From the NCBI GenBank assembly GCA_027563935.2, contig CM050453.2:11612001-11676000 (forward strand): DNA of 64,000 bases, written 5' to 3'. Shown piece by piece: positions 36,001 through 46,439 of the stretch. Source of the stretch: Costus lasius (taxonomy: Eukaryota; Streptophyta; Magnoliopsida; Zingiberales; Costaceae). Every line of letters begins with the position of its first letter. Position 1 is the stretch's first letter. Position numbers and translations under genes: made by a program. The notes under the pieces were generated by a model. The model was not told where the DNA came from. It did no database searches and saw only the letters and a program-made list of their open reading frames with translations.

Positions 36001-37101
36001 GTCCAATTGGTCTTACATGATGCCTGTTTTGCTATCTTATGAAAAATTTCAAGAGAACTATACAATGATATGAAAGATAAAACATTTTTGATTGATCTGT
36101 CACTTATTCATTGCTCCAAATATGCTAACAGTTGTGGGGTTTGACTTCAGAAGGACATCCAGAGGTTTGGGAACATCTGACTTGTCTGTGAGCTTAAAGA
36201 AATTTACTTCTTGCTAGTTCTCATCTGTGTGTTTTGGATTAAATATAGCAGATTGTATGCAAGCCTGGCTCATAAATCGTTTTCTCCGTTCAGTTCCCTT
36301 CTTCCCTAGGTCATTTTTCATGATTATAAGTTTGATCAATTATTTAAGAAGCAATTTTACGAACTCAAAACTTTCTTGTTGGTTCAAGTGTCGTGAACCT
36401 ATATTCCTCGTTAGCTAGGTTCCTAAATCGTCCTTGAATGCTTCGTATGTTCTCTCAAAACACAAAACACGACATGGTTATCCTTCCATCAAAGCTGAAA
36501 TTGAAAGCATGATCTTGTGCTTGTTGCTAACATCATCATCATGCTTCTTTGTGAAACAACTTGAACTGTACCATGTCCTCTGACATAGTCACTTGGTCTG
36601 TGCAGTTACTGTGAATTGAGTCCTATCGTGATATTTGAGAATTTTGATTTATGTGCGAGTCCATTTATTCACCTTGTGTTATTTGATTTCTGAATCCTGA
36701 TAGTTAAGAATTGGTTTATCTGTGTTGCAACAAAATGCTCCTCTCTTTACCTCTTTTATTATTATCTAAGAAGATGTATCCGTTTTGAGCAATTAATCGA
36801 TTGTTGCTATAGGGTTTACAGAACAATTGATCCTGCACTACTGACTCTATATGTTGCCTTGCAGTTAAGCGTCATTCTTCTTCTAACAAGAGTTCCCGAA
36901 GTGCATCTGGTTACCCGTGGAAACTATATAAGTGAGGTTGGTACCTATAACTTGGAGAACATAGAGTGGTTGGAGAAGCGTTTCAATTACCTCAAGGAAG
37001 AAATGCGTATGATGGAATCCCGATTGGAGAGGATGCGTCATGAATATGCCTTGTTGAAGTATCATATTCAAAGTCTTGAGCGGTTGAAGGCCCACTCATA
37101 A
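17008..37101 (+). CDS. VAD1: GRAM-VASt domain membrane protein, VAD1-like
   Basis: Eighteen exons keep phase and predict 621 aa: 17008-17154, 17223-17285, 18121-18171, 18346-18411, 20593-20688, 20788-20877, 22639-22739, 22823-22995, 23177-23217, 23297-23384, 23484-23570, 23700-23754, 33445-33511, 33713-33809, 35170-35231, 35320-35362, 35481-35782, 36865-37101. A GRAM domain (about 58-165; YRLLFRLP, FGFETKK, IPFQEV) is followed by a linker and a VASt domain (about 263-435; SWRRHEQFGYTR, KFRVYRN, VPYGDYFEVE). Then come one transmembrane helix (about 528-553) and a C-terminal coiled coil. The architecture matches plant VASCULAR ASSOCIATED DEATH 1, a cell-death regulator related to yeast Lam/Ltc sterol-transfer proteins at membrane contact sites. 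Lipid transfer here is inferred from the family. Intron 17 has a GC donor (cag|gcaagt). Intron 12 is 9.7 kb and full of repeats. Confidence 0.9.
18034..18062. repeat. Poly-T tract in VAD1-like intron 2
   Basis: 29 consecutive T residues, about 58 bp before the exon 3 acceptor. Confidence 0.9.
19040..19302. repeat. 130-bp tandem duplication in VAD1-like intron 4
   Basis: The unit starting gtatacaacctccttgtttg at 19040 repeats at 19170 with only a few mismatches, and both copies end in atggaaatagta. High identity suggests a recent event. Confidence 0.92.
19633..19690 (+). repeat. Possible tRNA-derived SINE head (A-box/B-box-like)
   Basis: tagctttgtgg (about 19635-19645) resembles a polymerase III A box, and gggttcaaacctc (about 19678-19690) fits the B-box consensus at SINE-like spacing. 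No clear tail or target duplication was defined. Confidence 0.25.
19905..20095. repeat. Putative MITE of the GGTACC/GTTTAAA family
   Basis: Left tttttaaatattggtc and right gattgatttttaaacac form imperfect inverted ends around phrases such as ggtaccaa and ttggtacag. A related copy lies at 24235-24425. Similar gtacc/ggtac-rich stretches occur near 21900-21980, 22110-22210 and 23785-23860. Confidence 0.4.
24120..24520. repeat. Direct repeats of about 110 bp flanking a small MITE
   Basis: 24120-24230 and 24415-24520 share actagt-t, aaacaattacaca, ccacctttt, atgttatctaga and ggattatggagt. The 190-bp stretch between begins agtgtttaaagtat and ends with its inverse, tactttaaacact. Confidence 0.6.
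24235..24425. mobile_element. Small MITE with GTTTAAA termini
   Basis: Terminal inverted repeats agtgtttaaagtat are near perfect. The interior carries ggtccggtcgg, gtaccagccggtac and accggaagaac motifs. A target duplication is not clear because the flanks are themselves repeats. Confidence 0.55.
25042..27626 (-). pseudogene. hAT transposase with one in-frame stop
   Basis: Exons on the minus strand: 27626-25886, 25797-25679, 25590-25042; in phase and spanning 803 codons. Visible are a BED-type zinc-finger region (GWKYC, CSYNFC, HLMGKKG), the hAT catalytic core with SDAWTDRK and VITDNGSNY, AAHCIDL, and the C-terminal dimerisation segment (SASGCERNWSVF). An acidic tail follows. A single TGA at 26541-26543 interrupts the core where the family has Trp (SHW-like), consistent with a TGG to TGA change. 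It is otherwise intact, so this copy is nearly but not quite coding-competent. Confidence 0.92.
28100..28610. repeat. GC-rich subterminal repeats of the hAT element
   Basis: Repeated units (gccttccgcgtctgctgaagc and derivatives) fill this block at roughly 90-130 bp spacing. Long frames on both strands here result from repetition and are not real genes. Confidence 0.7.
30069..32689 (-). repeat. Possible solo LTR-like block
   Basis: On the minus strand the block begins TGTTATGCCCCAAAAT and ends GGGGTGTGACA, resembling plant gypsy LTR termini. The flanking pentamers (gaatt and ttctt on the plus strand) do not match, so it may be a truncated or rearranged LTR. No coding sequence was recognised. 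Confidence 0.35.
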
Positions 37102-39017
37102 GATGTACTCAGAAACACCTTAAAGCAACCTCTGATATAGATGTTTTCGTTATTTTAGGAAATATCGTAAGTGACTTTGCACAAGAGGTTAAGTCATGAG
37201 ATGAGATGCCTTAAGCCTTGGCTTCCTGTAAACATTCTAAATGCTTGTGCTAATGTAATTTATTTTGTATATAAACAAAAATATAGAGCAACTTTTGTGA
37301 TGAAAGAAGTTACTCTTTTTATTTTATTTATTCCTTTGCTTTGCTTTAAAATTGCGTATATATGAATCAGAATTCTGATTTGTGGTGGATTATTGTGCTT
37401 TTGTTAACCTGGAATCTGAAGGGGACGCTTGATTCTGATATCTATTATTTTTCTTCCAAATTAAAGTGGACTGCAGTTCTGCACTTGTGCCTTCATGTAT
37501 TGGACTGAAACAACTGTACTTAAATTAATAAACTGCCCAAAAAGTGTAAATTTACTTTTAGGAAATAATTCTGCCTAATGTCGGTTGCTTCTGACATATT
37601 ATTTTGTTTTCTTTCAAATCTTATTATCGTAGCGTTTCTTACCCTTTTTTTTTTCTGAAACCATGCTGATAATATGTTTATTGTATATTCATTTGAAACT
37701 TTTTTTTACAGACTGCTCACAGATTTATGTATTTCGCCTGGAAGTGTGGATTCTGTCCAATGGAAGGTAGGGATGTCAAGAACCCGCTCTTACACAGTTA
37801 CACTATGGACTTTCTGGACTATTGTGCTATTTGTTTTATAAGCCTTGAGCAGAAAGTTTTTAGTAACTTATTAATAAAATTATTATTAATGTAGTGGCGG
37901 TGGTGTCAAAAGGGTGACGACAATGAAATAACGCGAGGCTGATAGGGTGGCAAGAATACGAAAATTCAATGGTGATGGCAAGCATCGACTAAGGTGAGAG
38001 AATTCGGCAATTGTAGCCGACGAGTGGCAATGAACGCAGAATGCAATTGTAGTGAGGAATACGAGAGGAGAGCATTTGCCACCCTGATAACTTACGCTAA
38101 AGAGCTTTTAATATAAAAATAGTCTTGTGGCAACCGCAACTTGTAAGCATGTAAAATATTATAGCTTAAAAGTACAACACCAAATTCAGATAAAAGTAGC
38201 TTATGAAGTTCTAAAATAACAATATCGTGAAACACCCCCCTTTGCCCTTAGTCTCTTTCAGTGTCTTTAAAATTGTGAATTAGTGTGTGATACATTGAGC
38301 AAGTCAAAACTGAAATCTATTGTTGGATGCCTTCCCAAGATTTGTTTTCGACTCCATTCGACCAAAACCTAGCTTTCGAAGTATTTTTTTCTATCAATTC
38401 TTATTTTTTTCCCGAGATTGTGTTTTCTACACTTCTATTTCTAATTATAATATGAGGAAAAATTAATAAAAAAATAAGAAAAATAAAAGAGTTTTGTTCT
38501 ATAGTACACAATAAAAGGGCAAATTTTACAAATTTGTAAAAAATTTCTTTTCCTATCTAAGCATCTTTGTAATTGTCACACAAATTAGAACTTAAAAAAG
38601 GAAAGACATTTGAAAATTTCAACTAATAAGAAATTGCATCAATTCATTAACTTAATTTTCTCTCTTTACAAATTCATTTAGTTTAAGATCAATTTGACTT
38701 GGAAAAAGTTTGAGTGAGTCCCATCTTCTACCATACTATGCATTATTTCAGCATTTTAGTGACATCAAACAAGAAATTAAGTGGAATATATAGAGACTTT
38801 GACCATAGGTGCTTAAAATCAAATAAATCCTACATTCTAGTTTCTTCGACTTATAATAATTCAAAATGACTATGCCATTATTCAAAGTGATGTTAATATT
38901 CATAATGACCAAATTGATTTTTTACTTGTCTTCGTGATCTAAGCCTAAGAATATATCTTAGGCACCGCTAAAAATTAGTTTTCTCCATATGATACATTGG
39001 ATTGATCCTAATGTACC
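37102..39017. other. Spacer downstream of the VAD1-like gene
   Basis: AT-rich. Probable 3' UTR of the VAD1-like gene to about 37360, with AT-rich polyadenylation-like stretches. The rest has no recognised gene. Confidence 0.45.
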
Positions 39018-39022
39018 CTAAG

Positions 39023-40572
39023 TGTCATGCCCTGGTCGGATCGGCCTAAAAACAGTGCTTATCCGTTGTCTTAGGGCCGTCCGGCGGAATACCGGAACGT
39101 GAACTTGCTAGGGTTTCCGGACCGAATCTCGCCCCCGAATTCGAAACCCTAACTTCCCGAATAATCTTTTATCCCCAAATTACAAATCTCACAAAACCCT
39201 AACCCTAATTTAGGAAATACCTCTGGTCAACTTAATTTTGACCAAGCCAAAATTCCCTTCCTGGCGTCAGGCTGACGTCACCACCCGATTTCGTTCGCTT
39301 CGCCGCTCCAATTTCACTCTTCCGATTTTGACTCGGTCAAAATCAGAATAGTGCGCCTCGAATCGAACGCTGATCGTTCGATTCCTTCGTCCACTCGCGA
39401 AAGCTCGCCCACCTTCGCTTTGCTTTTACGCTGTTGCATCGTTTGCTCACCGCCGTCTTTCGTTTCCTTCGCCGGAGAAGGAAACGCGTCGACCGGGGAA
39501 GGCTCGCCCTTCCCTTCCTCTTCTAGTCGCCACCCCGACGACCCTAGTCGTCGCTGAAAGAACCGAGAACGCGCCTTTGTCTTCTTCCTCGACGCGCCGC
39601 CTGCGCTCGAGGTTGCCGCCTGATGCCGCACGCCCGCAAGCTCGCCGGAGCTGCTGGATGTGCCGGTAGGGAAGGCTACCGCCTTCCTTCTCCTCGTCGA
39701 CCCTGTCGACGTCGATCACTGTCGTCGCCGTTGGGATGGTGGGAAAGCGACGCCGAACTGCTCAAACTCAGGGAAACAGGGGAGAATAGGAAAACTCGTT
39801 TATTCCTCTGAATGGTTACAAGCCTCCTCTCTCAACGCCGACAACCACCGTCGCCGGTGCCTCTCTCCCTCTCTCGCCGGTCATCACCGGTTACAATCTC
39901 TCGTTCACCTTTCTCTCGCCTCGACGCTCGTCGTCGCCGGCTCCCTCAAGCTCACAGACTCTCCTTGTTCCGTCTGTGGGCTTGGACGGGGCGACGGCGC
40001 GCCTTGCCGTCGCCGGTGGTGGCATACCCGCTCACCTGGTGGAGTCGCTCTCCGTCGTGCACTCCCCCCCCCCCCTTCATGGCTCCTCGTCTCTAGCTTT
40101 TAAAGAGAGGGGAGACGTCAACTCGGGAAGCTGTCCCGAGTCTTCCGCTCCGCCCGATCCGATCGGTCCGCACGCCTCCGAGATCTTCGCGCGTCCGCAT
40201 CCTCGTCGAGCCGCCTTGGCGTTGTCCGGGTCTCGCGGAGAGGATGGCTTCACCGCTGCCGACCTCGTCACCCCCGCCTCCATCGCTTGTTTCCGTCCGA
40301 GGCGCACGCCGACTGTTGCAAACGTCCGTGTTCGCCGCACTCGAGCCGCTTGCCAGTTGCTTCATCCGGAGCTGCGAAGAAGACGCCATCCTCTGGTTCG
40401 TCTGGAGAGTCCGCGTGATGCATGCATCCGAGCCGCTCGCGCAGATGCTGCAGCTCTTGGTCAACATCGCGACCGGGCTTTGCTCTTAGGCTTGGGCCTA
40501 GGCTTTGGAGCTTTGTTGCTGTGTGGGTTTAGGCTTGGGCTCGGGCCGGACCGGCCTGAACCAGGCCTAACA
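39023..40572 (-). repeat. 3' LTR of the coding-free element
   Basis: In element sense it has tttaaaag as a TATA-like box (about 40097-40104) and aataaacgag as a polyadenylation-like signal (about 39798-39807). It also carries a telobox-like accctaaccctaattt (about 39196-39211). Confidence 0.87.
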
Positions 40573-41068
40573 ATTCTCCCCCATCTGATTTGAACATCGT
40601 CCTCGATGTTCGTAGAACGTCCTCCTGACGTTATCATCGAAGCTCGCTGCTCCGGGAAGAGGTCTAGCATGCCTCTCTTCGTCACCCTCCCGGTAACAGC
40701 ATCAAAGTCTCCTGCTTTGCAAAGGGTCTCGCTGCCCCTCTTCATCACACGTCATAGTGCTCCGCCCAACTCAGTGCTTATCAGGGTTACGTTAGTAACG
40801 CATCGTCCACATAGATGCTCCGCTCAACCTGCAAGAACTGAGTTCACGTACTAACGCACTGAATCTTCAGCACTCCGCCTGACTTGGCATGATGGGGTTC
40901 GCATCCTAACGTGTTGCCCAACCCCTCGTGCCCCAGTCTACGTCATATCGTGCTAGAATTGCTCATGCTGAGCACCTGTGTCTGCTCCATCTTAGATCAT
41001 CTTTGAACCACCATGTTGTTGAAATCAACCTCGTTAGCGTGGTCCAAACTTTAGGCTCTGATACCTTT

Positions 41069-42628
41069 TGTCATGCCCCGGTCGGATCGGCCTAAAAACA
41101 GCGCTTATCCGTTGTCTTAGGGCCGTCCGGCGGAATATCGGAACGTGAACTTGCTAGGGTTTCCGGACCGAATCTCGCCCCCGAATTCGAAACCCTAACT
41201 TCCCGAATAATCTTTTATCCCCAAATTACAAATCTCACAAACCCTAACCCTAATTTAGGAAATACCTCTGGTCAACTTAATTTTGACCAAGCCAAAATTC
41301 CCTTCCTGGCGACAGGCTGACGTCACCACCCGATTTCGTTCGCTTCGCCGCTCCAATTTCACTCTTCCGATTTTGACCCGGTCAAAATCGGAACAGTGCG
41401 CCTCGAATCGAACGCTGATCGTTCGATTCCTTCGTCCGCTCGCGAAAGCTCGCCTGCCTTCGCTTTGCTTCGACGCTGCTGCGTCGTTTGCTCACCGCCG
41501 TCTTTCGTTTCCTTCGCCGGAGAACGAAACGCATCGACCGGGGAAGGCTCGCCCTTCCCTTCCTCTTCTGGTCGCCATCCGACGACCCTAGTCGTCACTG
41601 AAAGAACCGAGAACGCGCCTTTGTCTTCTTCCTCGACGCGCCGCCTGCGCTCGAGGTTGCCGCCTGATGCCGCACGCCCGCAAGCTCGCCGGAGCTGCTG
41701 GATGTGCCGGTAGGGAAGGCTACCGCCTTCCTTCTCCTCGTCGACCCTGTCGACGTCGATCATTGTCGTCGCCGTTGGGATGGTGGGAAAGCGACGCCGA
41801 ACTGCTCGAACTCAGGGAAACAGGGGAGAATAGGAAAACTCGTTTATTCCTCTGAATGGTTACAAGCCTCCTCTCTCAACGCCGACGACCACCGTCGCCG
41901 GTGCCCCTCTCCCTCCCTCGCCGGTCATCGCCGGTTACAATCTCTCGTTCACCTTTCTCTAGCCTCGACGCTCGTCGTCGCCGGCTCCCTCAAGCTCACA
42001 GACTCTCCTTGTTCCGTCTGTGGGCTTGGACGGGGCGACGGCGCGCCACGCCGTCGCCGGTGGTGGCGTACCTGCTCACCTGGTGGAGTCGCTCTCCGTC
42101 GTGCACTGCCCCCCCCCCCCTCATGGCTCCTCGTCTCTAGCTTTTAAAGAGAGGGGAGACGTCCGCCGCCTTCCCAAACTCGGGAAGCTGTCCCGAGTCT
42201 TCCGCTCCGCCCGATCCGATCGATCCGCACGCCTCCGAGATCTTCGCGCGTCCGCATCCTCGTCGAGCCGCCTTGGCGTTGTCCGGGTCTCGCGAAGAGG
42301 ATGGCTTCGCCGCTGCCGACCTCGTCGCCCCGCCTCCATCGCTTGTTTCCGTCCGAGGCGCACGCCGACAGTCGCTAATGTCCGTGTTCGCCGCACTCGA
42401 GCCGCTTGCCATCTGCTTCATCCGGAGCTGCAAAGAAGACACCGTCCTCTGGTTCGTCTGGCGGGTCCGCGTGATGCATGCGTCCGAGCCGCTCGCGCAG
42501 ATGCTGCAGCTCTTGGTCAACATCGCGACCGGGCTTTGCTCTTGGGCTTGGGCCTGGGCTTTGGAGCTTTGTTGCTGTGTGGGTTTAGGCTTGGGCTCAG
42601 GCCAGACCGGCCTGAACCAGGCCTAACA
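41069..42628 (-). repeat. 5' LTR of the coding-free element
   Basis: Very similar to 39023-40572. The main difference is a short insertion near 42163-42180 (ccgccttcccaaactcg region). Confidence 0.87.
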
Positions 42629-42633
42629 CTAAG

Positions 42634-43880
42634 TGTCATGCCCCGGTCGGATCAGCCCTGAATCGGTTCTTATCCATTGTCCTAGGGTTGTCCGACGGAA
42701 CACCAGAGCGCGAACTCCCTAGAGTTTTCGACCCAAAATTGAAAACTCTAACTCCCCGAACAATATTTATCCTCAAATTACAGTTCGCACAGAAACCCTA
42801 ACCCTAATTCAAAATCACCTCTCTGGTCAAAATCAATTTTGACTGAGTCAAAATTAAGTCGTCGTCAACGCCGCGCTGCTCGACTTCCGAATTCGAAAAT
42901 CGAATTCGTCTACTGATGTCACACCGACATCACCCAAATCAAATTCGCCGTTCGCCAAGCGTAGAGCACTATTCCGATTTTGACCGTTGTCAAAATCGTC
43001 GCCGCCCTCGTTCGATTTCGCCCCTTACGTCAGCGCCTCGTCGCTGACGTCAGTGTCCTCGAAGCGAACGCCGAGCGTTCGTCGCGTCGTCGCTATTCGC
43101 TGGTGATACTGAACGTGCGCCGCCTGTGCTTTGTCCTATCCACTCGTCGCCGTCCAGCAGCCACCCGCCGCCGGAAACCTGCTGGAAGCGTCGCCGCAAA
43201 TTGGAAGGAACAGGGGAAGAACAAGGGATGGAAGAAGCTTCGTTTATTTCCCCAAACTGTGTACAAGGCTCTCCTCACTGTCTCGCCGCCGACCCCCGTC
43301 GAACGACGCCCCCGTCCCTCCCTCGCCGGTTATCCCCCGATCACCGGTTACAGCTCTCTTCAAGCACTCGCAAATCCCTCCCTGCTGGTCGCCGTTTCTT
43401 CGATCGTGAAGGTCCTCCTGTTGCTTCGCCCGTCGAAGCTTTTAACGAGGAGGGTGCCGTCTCTCCTCTCTCGTTTAGGGCGCTCGCACCCGATTCCTAC
43501 TCTCGAGACTTTGCCAGCGTCACCTCTCTGCTTAGCTCGCTGAGTCTTTCGTCGTTCGCGTCTTCAGGAGAGGATCTCGCCAGCCTCGCGTGCGCTGTCG
43601 CAACACGTGAAGAAGACGCGTCCGACTTCTTCGCGGAAGACGACGCCGCCGTATTCAGTCTTTGCGGCTCGGTCGATGTCGACGCTGCGTCCGAAGATTC
43701 CGACGAAGACAACGTCCCAGGGTTCACTGTAGCTGCTGAAGATTCGGAAGTTCGGTCAAAATCAGATTTTGACCGAATGTTTTCCCTAAACCGGCCTCTG
43801 CGTGTGCATCTACAGCTTGGGCTTGGCCTTCTGTCTAGCCCCCGGGCCTCGGGCTGAACCAGTCTGAACTAGGCCTGACA
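42634..43880 (-). repeat. Diverged solo LTR of the same family
   Basis: 1247 bp with TGTCAGG..CATGACA ends on the minus strand. It has the same layout (accctaaccctaatt, ataaacg, GC-rich interior) but clear divergence from the neighbouring LTRs. It is flanked by ctaag on both sides (42629-42633 and 43881-43885). No partner LTR or interior is present. Confidence 0.82.
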
Positions 43881-43885
43881 CTAAG

Positions 43886-44330
43886 GCGCTTGGGTGCCGT
43901 CTCTCCTCTCTCGTTTAGGGCGCTCGCACCCGATTCCTACGCTCGAGACTTTGTCAGTGTCGCCTCTCTGCTTCGCTCGCCGAGTCTTTCGTCGTCCGCA
44001 TCTTCAGGAGAGGATCTCGCCAGCCTCGCGTGCGCCGTCGCAACGCTTGAAGAAGACGCGTCCGACTTCTTCGTGGAAGACGACGCCGCCATATTCAGTC
44101 TTTGCGGCTCGATCGATGTCGACGCTGCGTCCGAAGATTCCGAGGAAGACAACGTCACAGGGTTCGCTGTAGTTGCTGAAGATTCGAAAGTTCGGTCACC
44201 GAATGTTTTCCCCAAATCGGCCTCTGCGTGCGCATCTACAGCTTGGGCTTGGCCTTTTATTTGACTCTCTGGGCTTTGAGCTGAATTGATCTGAATCAAG
44301 CCTGACACTAAGGCAAGCCTGACACTAAGG
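43886..44330 (-). repeat. Tandemly duplicated LTR end
   Basis: 43891-44307 repeats 43452-43880 of the solo LTR (gggtgccgtctctcc... to cctgaca) with moderate divergence. Both copies are followed by ctaaggcgctt, so the unit is the LTR end plus flank, duplicated in tandem. A 17-bp unit (caagcctgacactaagg) is then itself doubled at 44297-44330. Confidence 0.8.
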
Positions 44331-45210
44331 CGCTTCGGCAGACGGACATGGAAAGAATGAGAGTCGGGTTCAAACAGGGATACTGAACCTCCGAATCGGG
44401 CGGAAAGCGTAACTCTTGAAAAAAAAATAATAATCGCACCCAACCCAAATTTTCTACCCTAACGCGCCCTTGCCGCCGTAGTAGCGTCTTCTTCTCCATC
44501 GCCCGCGCCCGATTCTCTGCTGCTTCTGCTCTCCGCCGCAGCGCCCGCGCCCGATTCTTCTCCATCGCCTGCGCCCGGTTCTCTGCTCGCCGCCGCTTCA
44601 ACTTATCTCTTCTCCTCCGATCCTCTTTCCAGGTAATTTGATCTTCCTCCTTCCTTCCGCCGCCGCTGCAACTCGTCGGCAGCGTTCCTGTTAGGCACAA
44701 AAATATTCATGAGAGCAAAATCACCGGCTAGCACTTTTATCTAATCACTGTTACCTAAACAAACGCTGTTATTTCATATGCGAATATCTTCTCCTTACAA
44801 CAAACTGCTTTACTAGTTTACGATATTTGGCTCCTTCCACTGGTAAATGGGATGGAGTTTCTCAGTATTGAACATTTACTACTCATCCCACAATTTGGCG
44901 AAACAATGCAATGAAGTTGTTGTTGCCAAGTTTTGTTCGACCTTACATGCTCTCAGTTGATGACAAAGAGCATTTTACCAGTTGGATGGAAAAAGATAGA
45001 ATATTATATTGCATATAGAATGGTTAAATTGGTGCCACTTATGTATTTTTTTGGCTTACAACAGAAACACATTATGATCCGTGCCAGGTGATCTTAAAGT
45101 CAATTACTTGTAGTAGCTTTTGATCGACCTTATATGCATAATATAGAATTTTTAGAGGTCTAATTAGATGCAGTGACATTCAAGTAACTTGAACACATTA
45201 CATTTATATA
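44331..45210. other. Spacer with a GC/CT-rich leader-like block
   Basis: 44455-44634 is C/T-rich, resembles a plant 5' UTR and ends in cag|gtaatt, a good donor. It could be a non-coding first exon of the gene starting at 48061, but nothing proves the link. The rest has no recognised feature. Confidence 0.3.
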
Positions 45211-45218
45211 GTGTTGAT

Positions 45219-45600
45219 CAGTGTTATCAATAACGGATCGCGGAAAATAGCGGAAAGCTAAAAATCCGCAATATTATATAGCGGATTGCGTTGCGGACAA
45301 ATAGCGGAAGTCACATAGCGTATAAAATATATATTATATATATAAAAATTTATGTATAACGTTTGAAATATATGTTATACACCTAATAAATTAAATTGCA
45401 TAAAAATAAAATAAATTATATAAAGAAAGATAACATAGTACTAACTCAATTCAAGTCATAATTTTACTTTCTCAAACTTAAAAACATAATAATGTGGTCC
45501 TATCCGCTATAGCGGGGCTATAGCGTTTCATAGCGGATTGCTCAAAAACCGCTATAGAAAAACGCTATAGCGCCGCTATTGCGGCTATTTAACAACACTG
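45219..45600. mobile_element. Deletion derivative of the hAT element at 24.6 kb
   Basis: 382 bp with ends cagtgttatca and (reverse complement of the right end) cagtgttgtta, flanked by an exact 8-bp duplication gtgttgat (45211-45218 and 45601-45608). Subterminal sequence (ggatcgcggaaaatagcgg, tatagcgga) matches 24626-24760, and the middle matches the part near 24870-24960. All transposase sequence is lost. Confidence 0.93.
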
Positions 45601-46439
45601 GTGTTGATTACTTAGTCACAAGTTTTAGAGTGATTCAGATTAAATATTCTAATTTATTTAAGAGATCTGATATACTGAGCGACTTAGTCCATCAAATGGA
45701 TTGGATCCTAAATAGACTTTTTGATGTACCAAATTTACCCATATCAATATACAAATAGGCTATTCATAAATGGATTTCGCATTAATTATTTAGAGTAACC
45801 ACTAAATATAAATGAATTTTGTTGAATTAAGTGCCATTGCAACTACTCACTTAGTTCATATAATTCCTACTAGGGAAATATTCTACCACATCATGAATTG
45901 TACTATACATTTTAATGACAAAAGGTCCTTTAATAAGACCTAATTATACAAAAATCTTTTTCTCCTCTTAAAATTGTAAAAAGAACCACATTTTTTGTTA
46001 TACATTAAAGTTAGTGATAAATGGGTGTCATAGTATTTTTCAACTTAAGGTTAAAGCATTTGGAGGTTATCAAATAAAATCATAATCAAAATGTTTTGAG
46101 ATCTCACATTGAACATCTAACATAATCAAAATGCCATAAGAAGAATCTTCTTTATTTACCAAAAAATACTTGAGAAGATGTGGATTGGATCTCCTTTACC
46201 AGAAAGTGATATGAGATCTAACATAATAAAAATGCCATAATCAGAGAATTTTGTTGTACATGTTATCAAGAAGTGAAACAAATACATAACATCCCGAGCT
46301 AGTGAACTTTGGTCTAGGATCAAATTTATTGTAATCTTAACCTCACTCATGATTTGATTCATTGTAATCATATTTCTTACATTTATTCATTGATTTATTC
46401 TTTTGATTTTTAAGATACTTTTATAACATGTTTTAAAAC

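Larger units (their letters stand above)
39023..42628 (-). mobile_element. Non-autonomous LTR retrotransposon without coding sequence
   Basis: Two 1.55 kb LTRs (39023-40572 and 41069-42628) flank only 496 bp. The minus-strand termini are TGTTAGG..CATGACA. The primer site ggtatcagagcc lies next to 41069, and a ggggagaat purine tract next to 40572. The flanking duplication is ctaag (39018-39022 and 42629-42633). The LTRs are related to those at 10-14 kb. No gag or pol is present, as in TRIM/LARD-type elements. Confidence 0.88.

Noticed and set aside
39312..42661. Many GC-rich frames of 60-213 aa
   Set aside because: They are inside LTRs, occur in near-identical pairs in both LTRs, and show no protein domain.
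43126..43857. 243-aa plus-strand frame
   Set aside because: It lies within the solo LTR. The acidic composition comes from gaagac-type repeats, and the region recurs in the duplicated LTR end.
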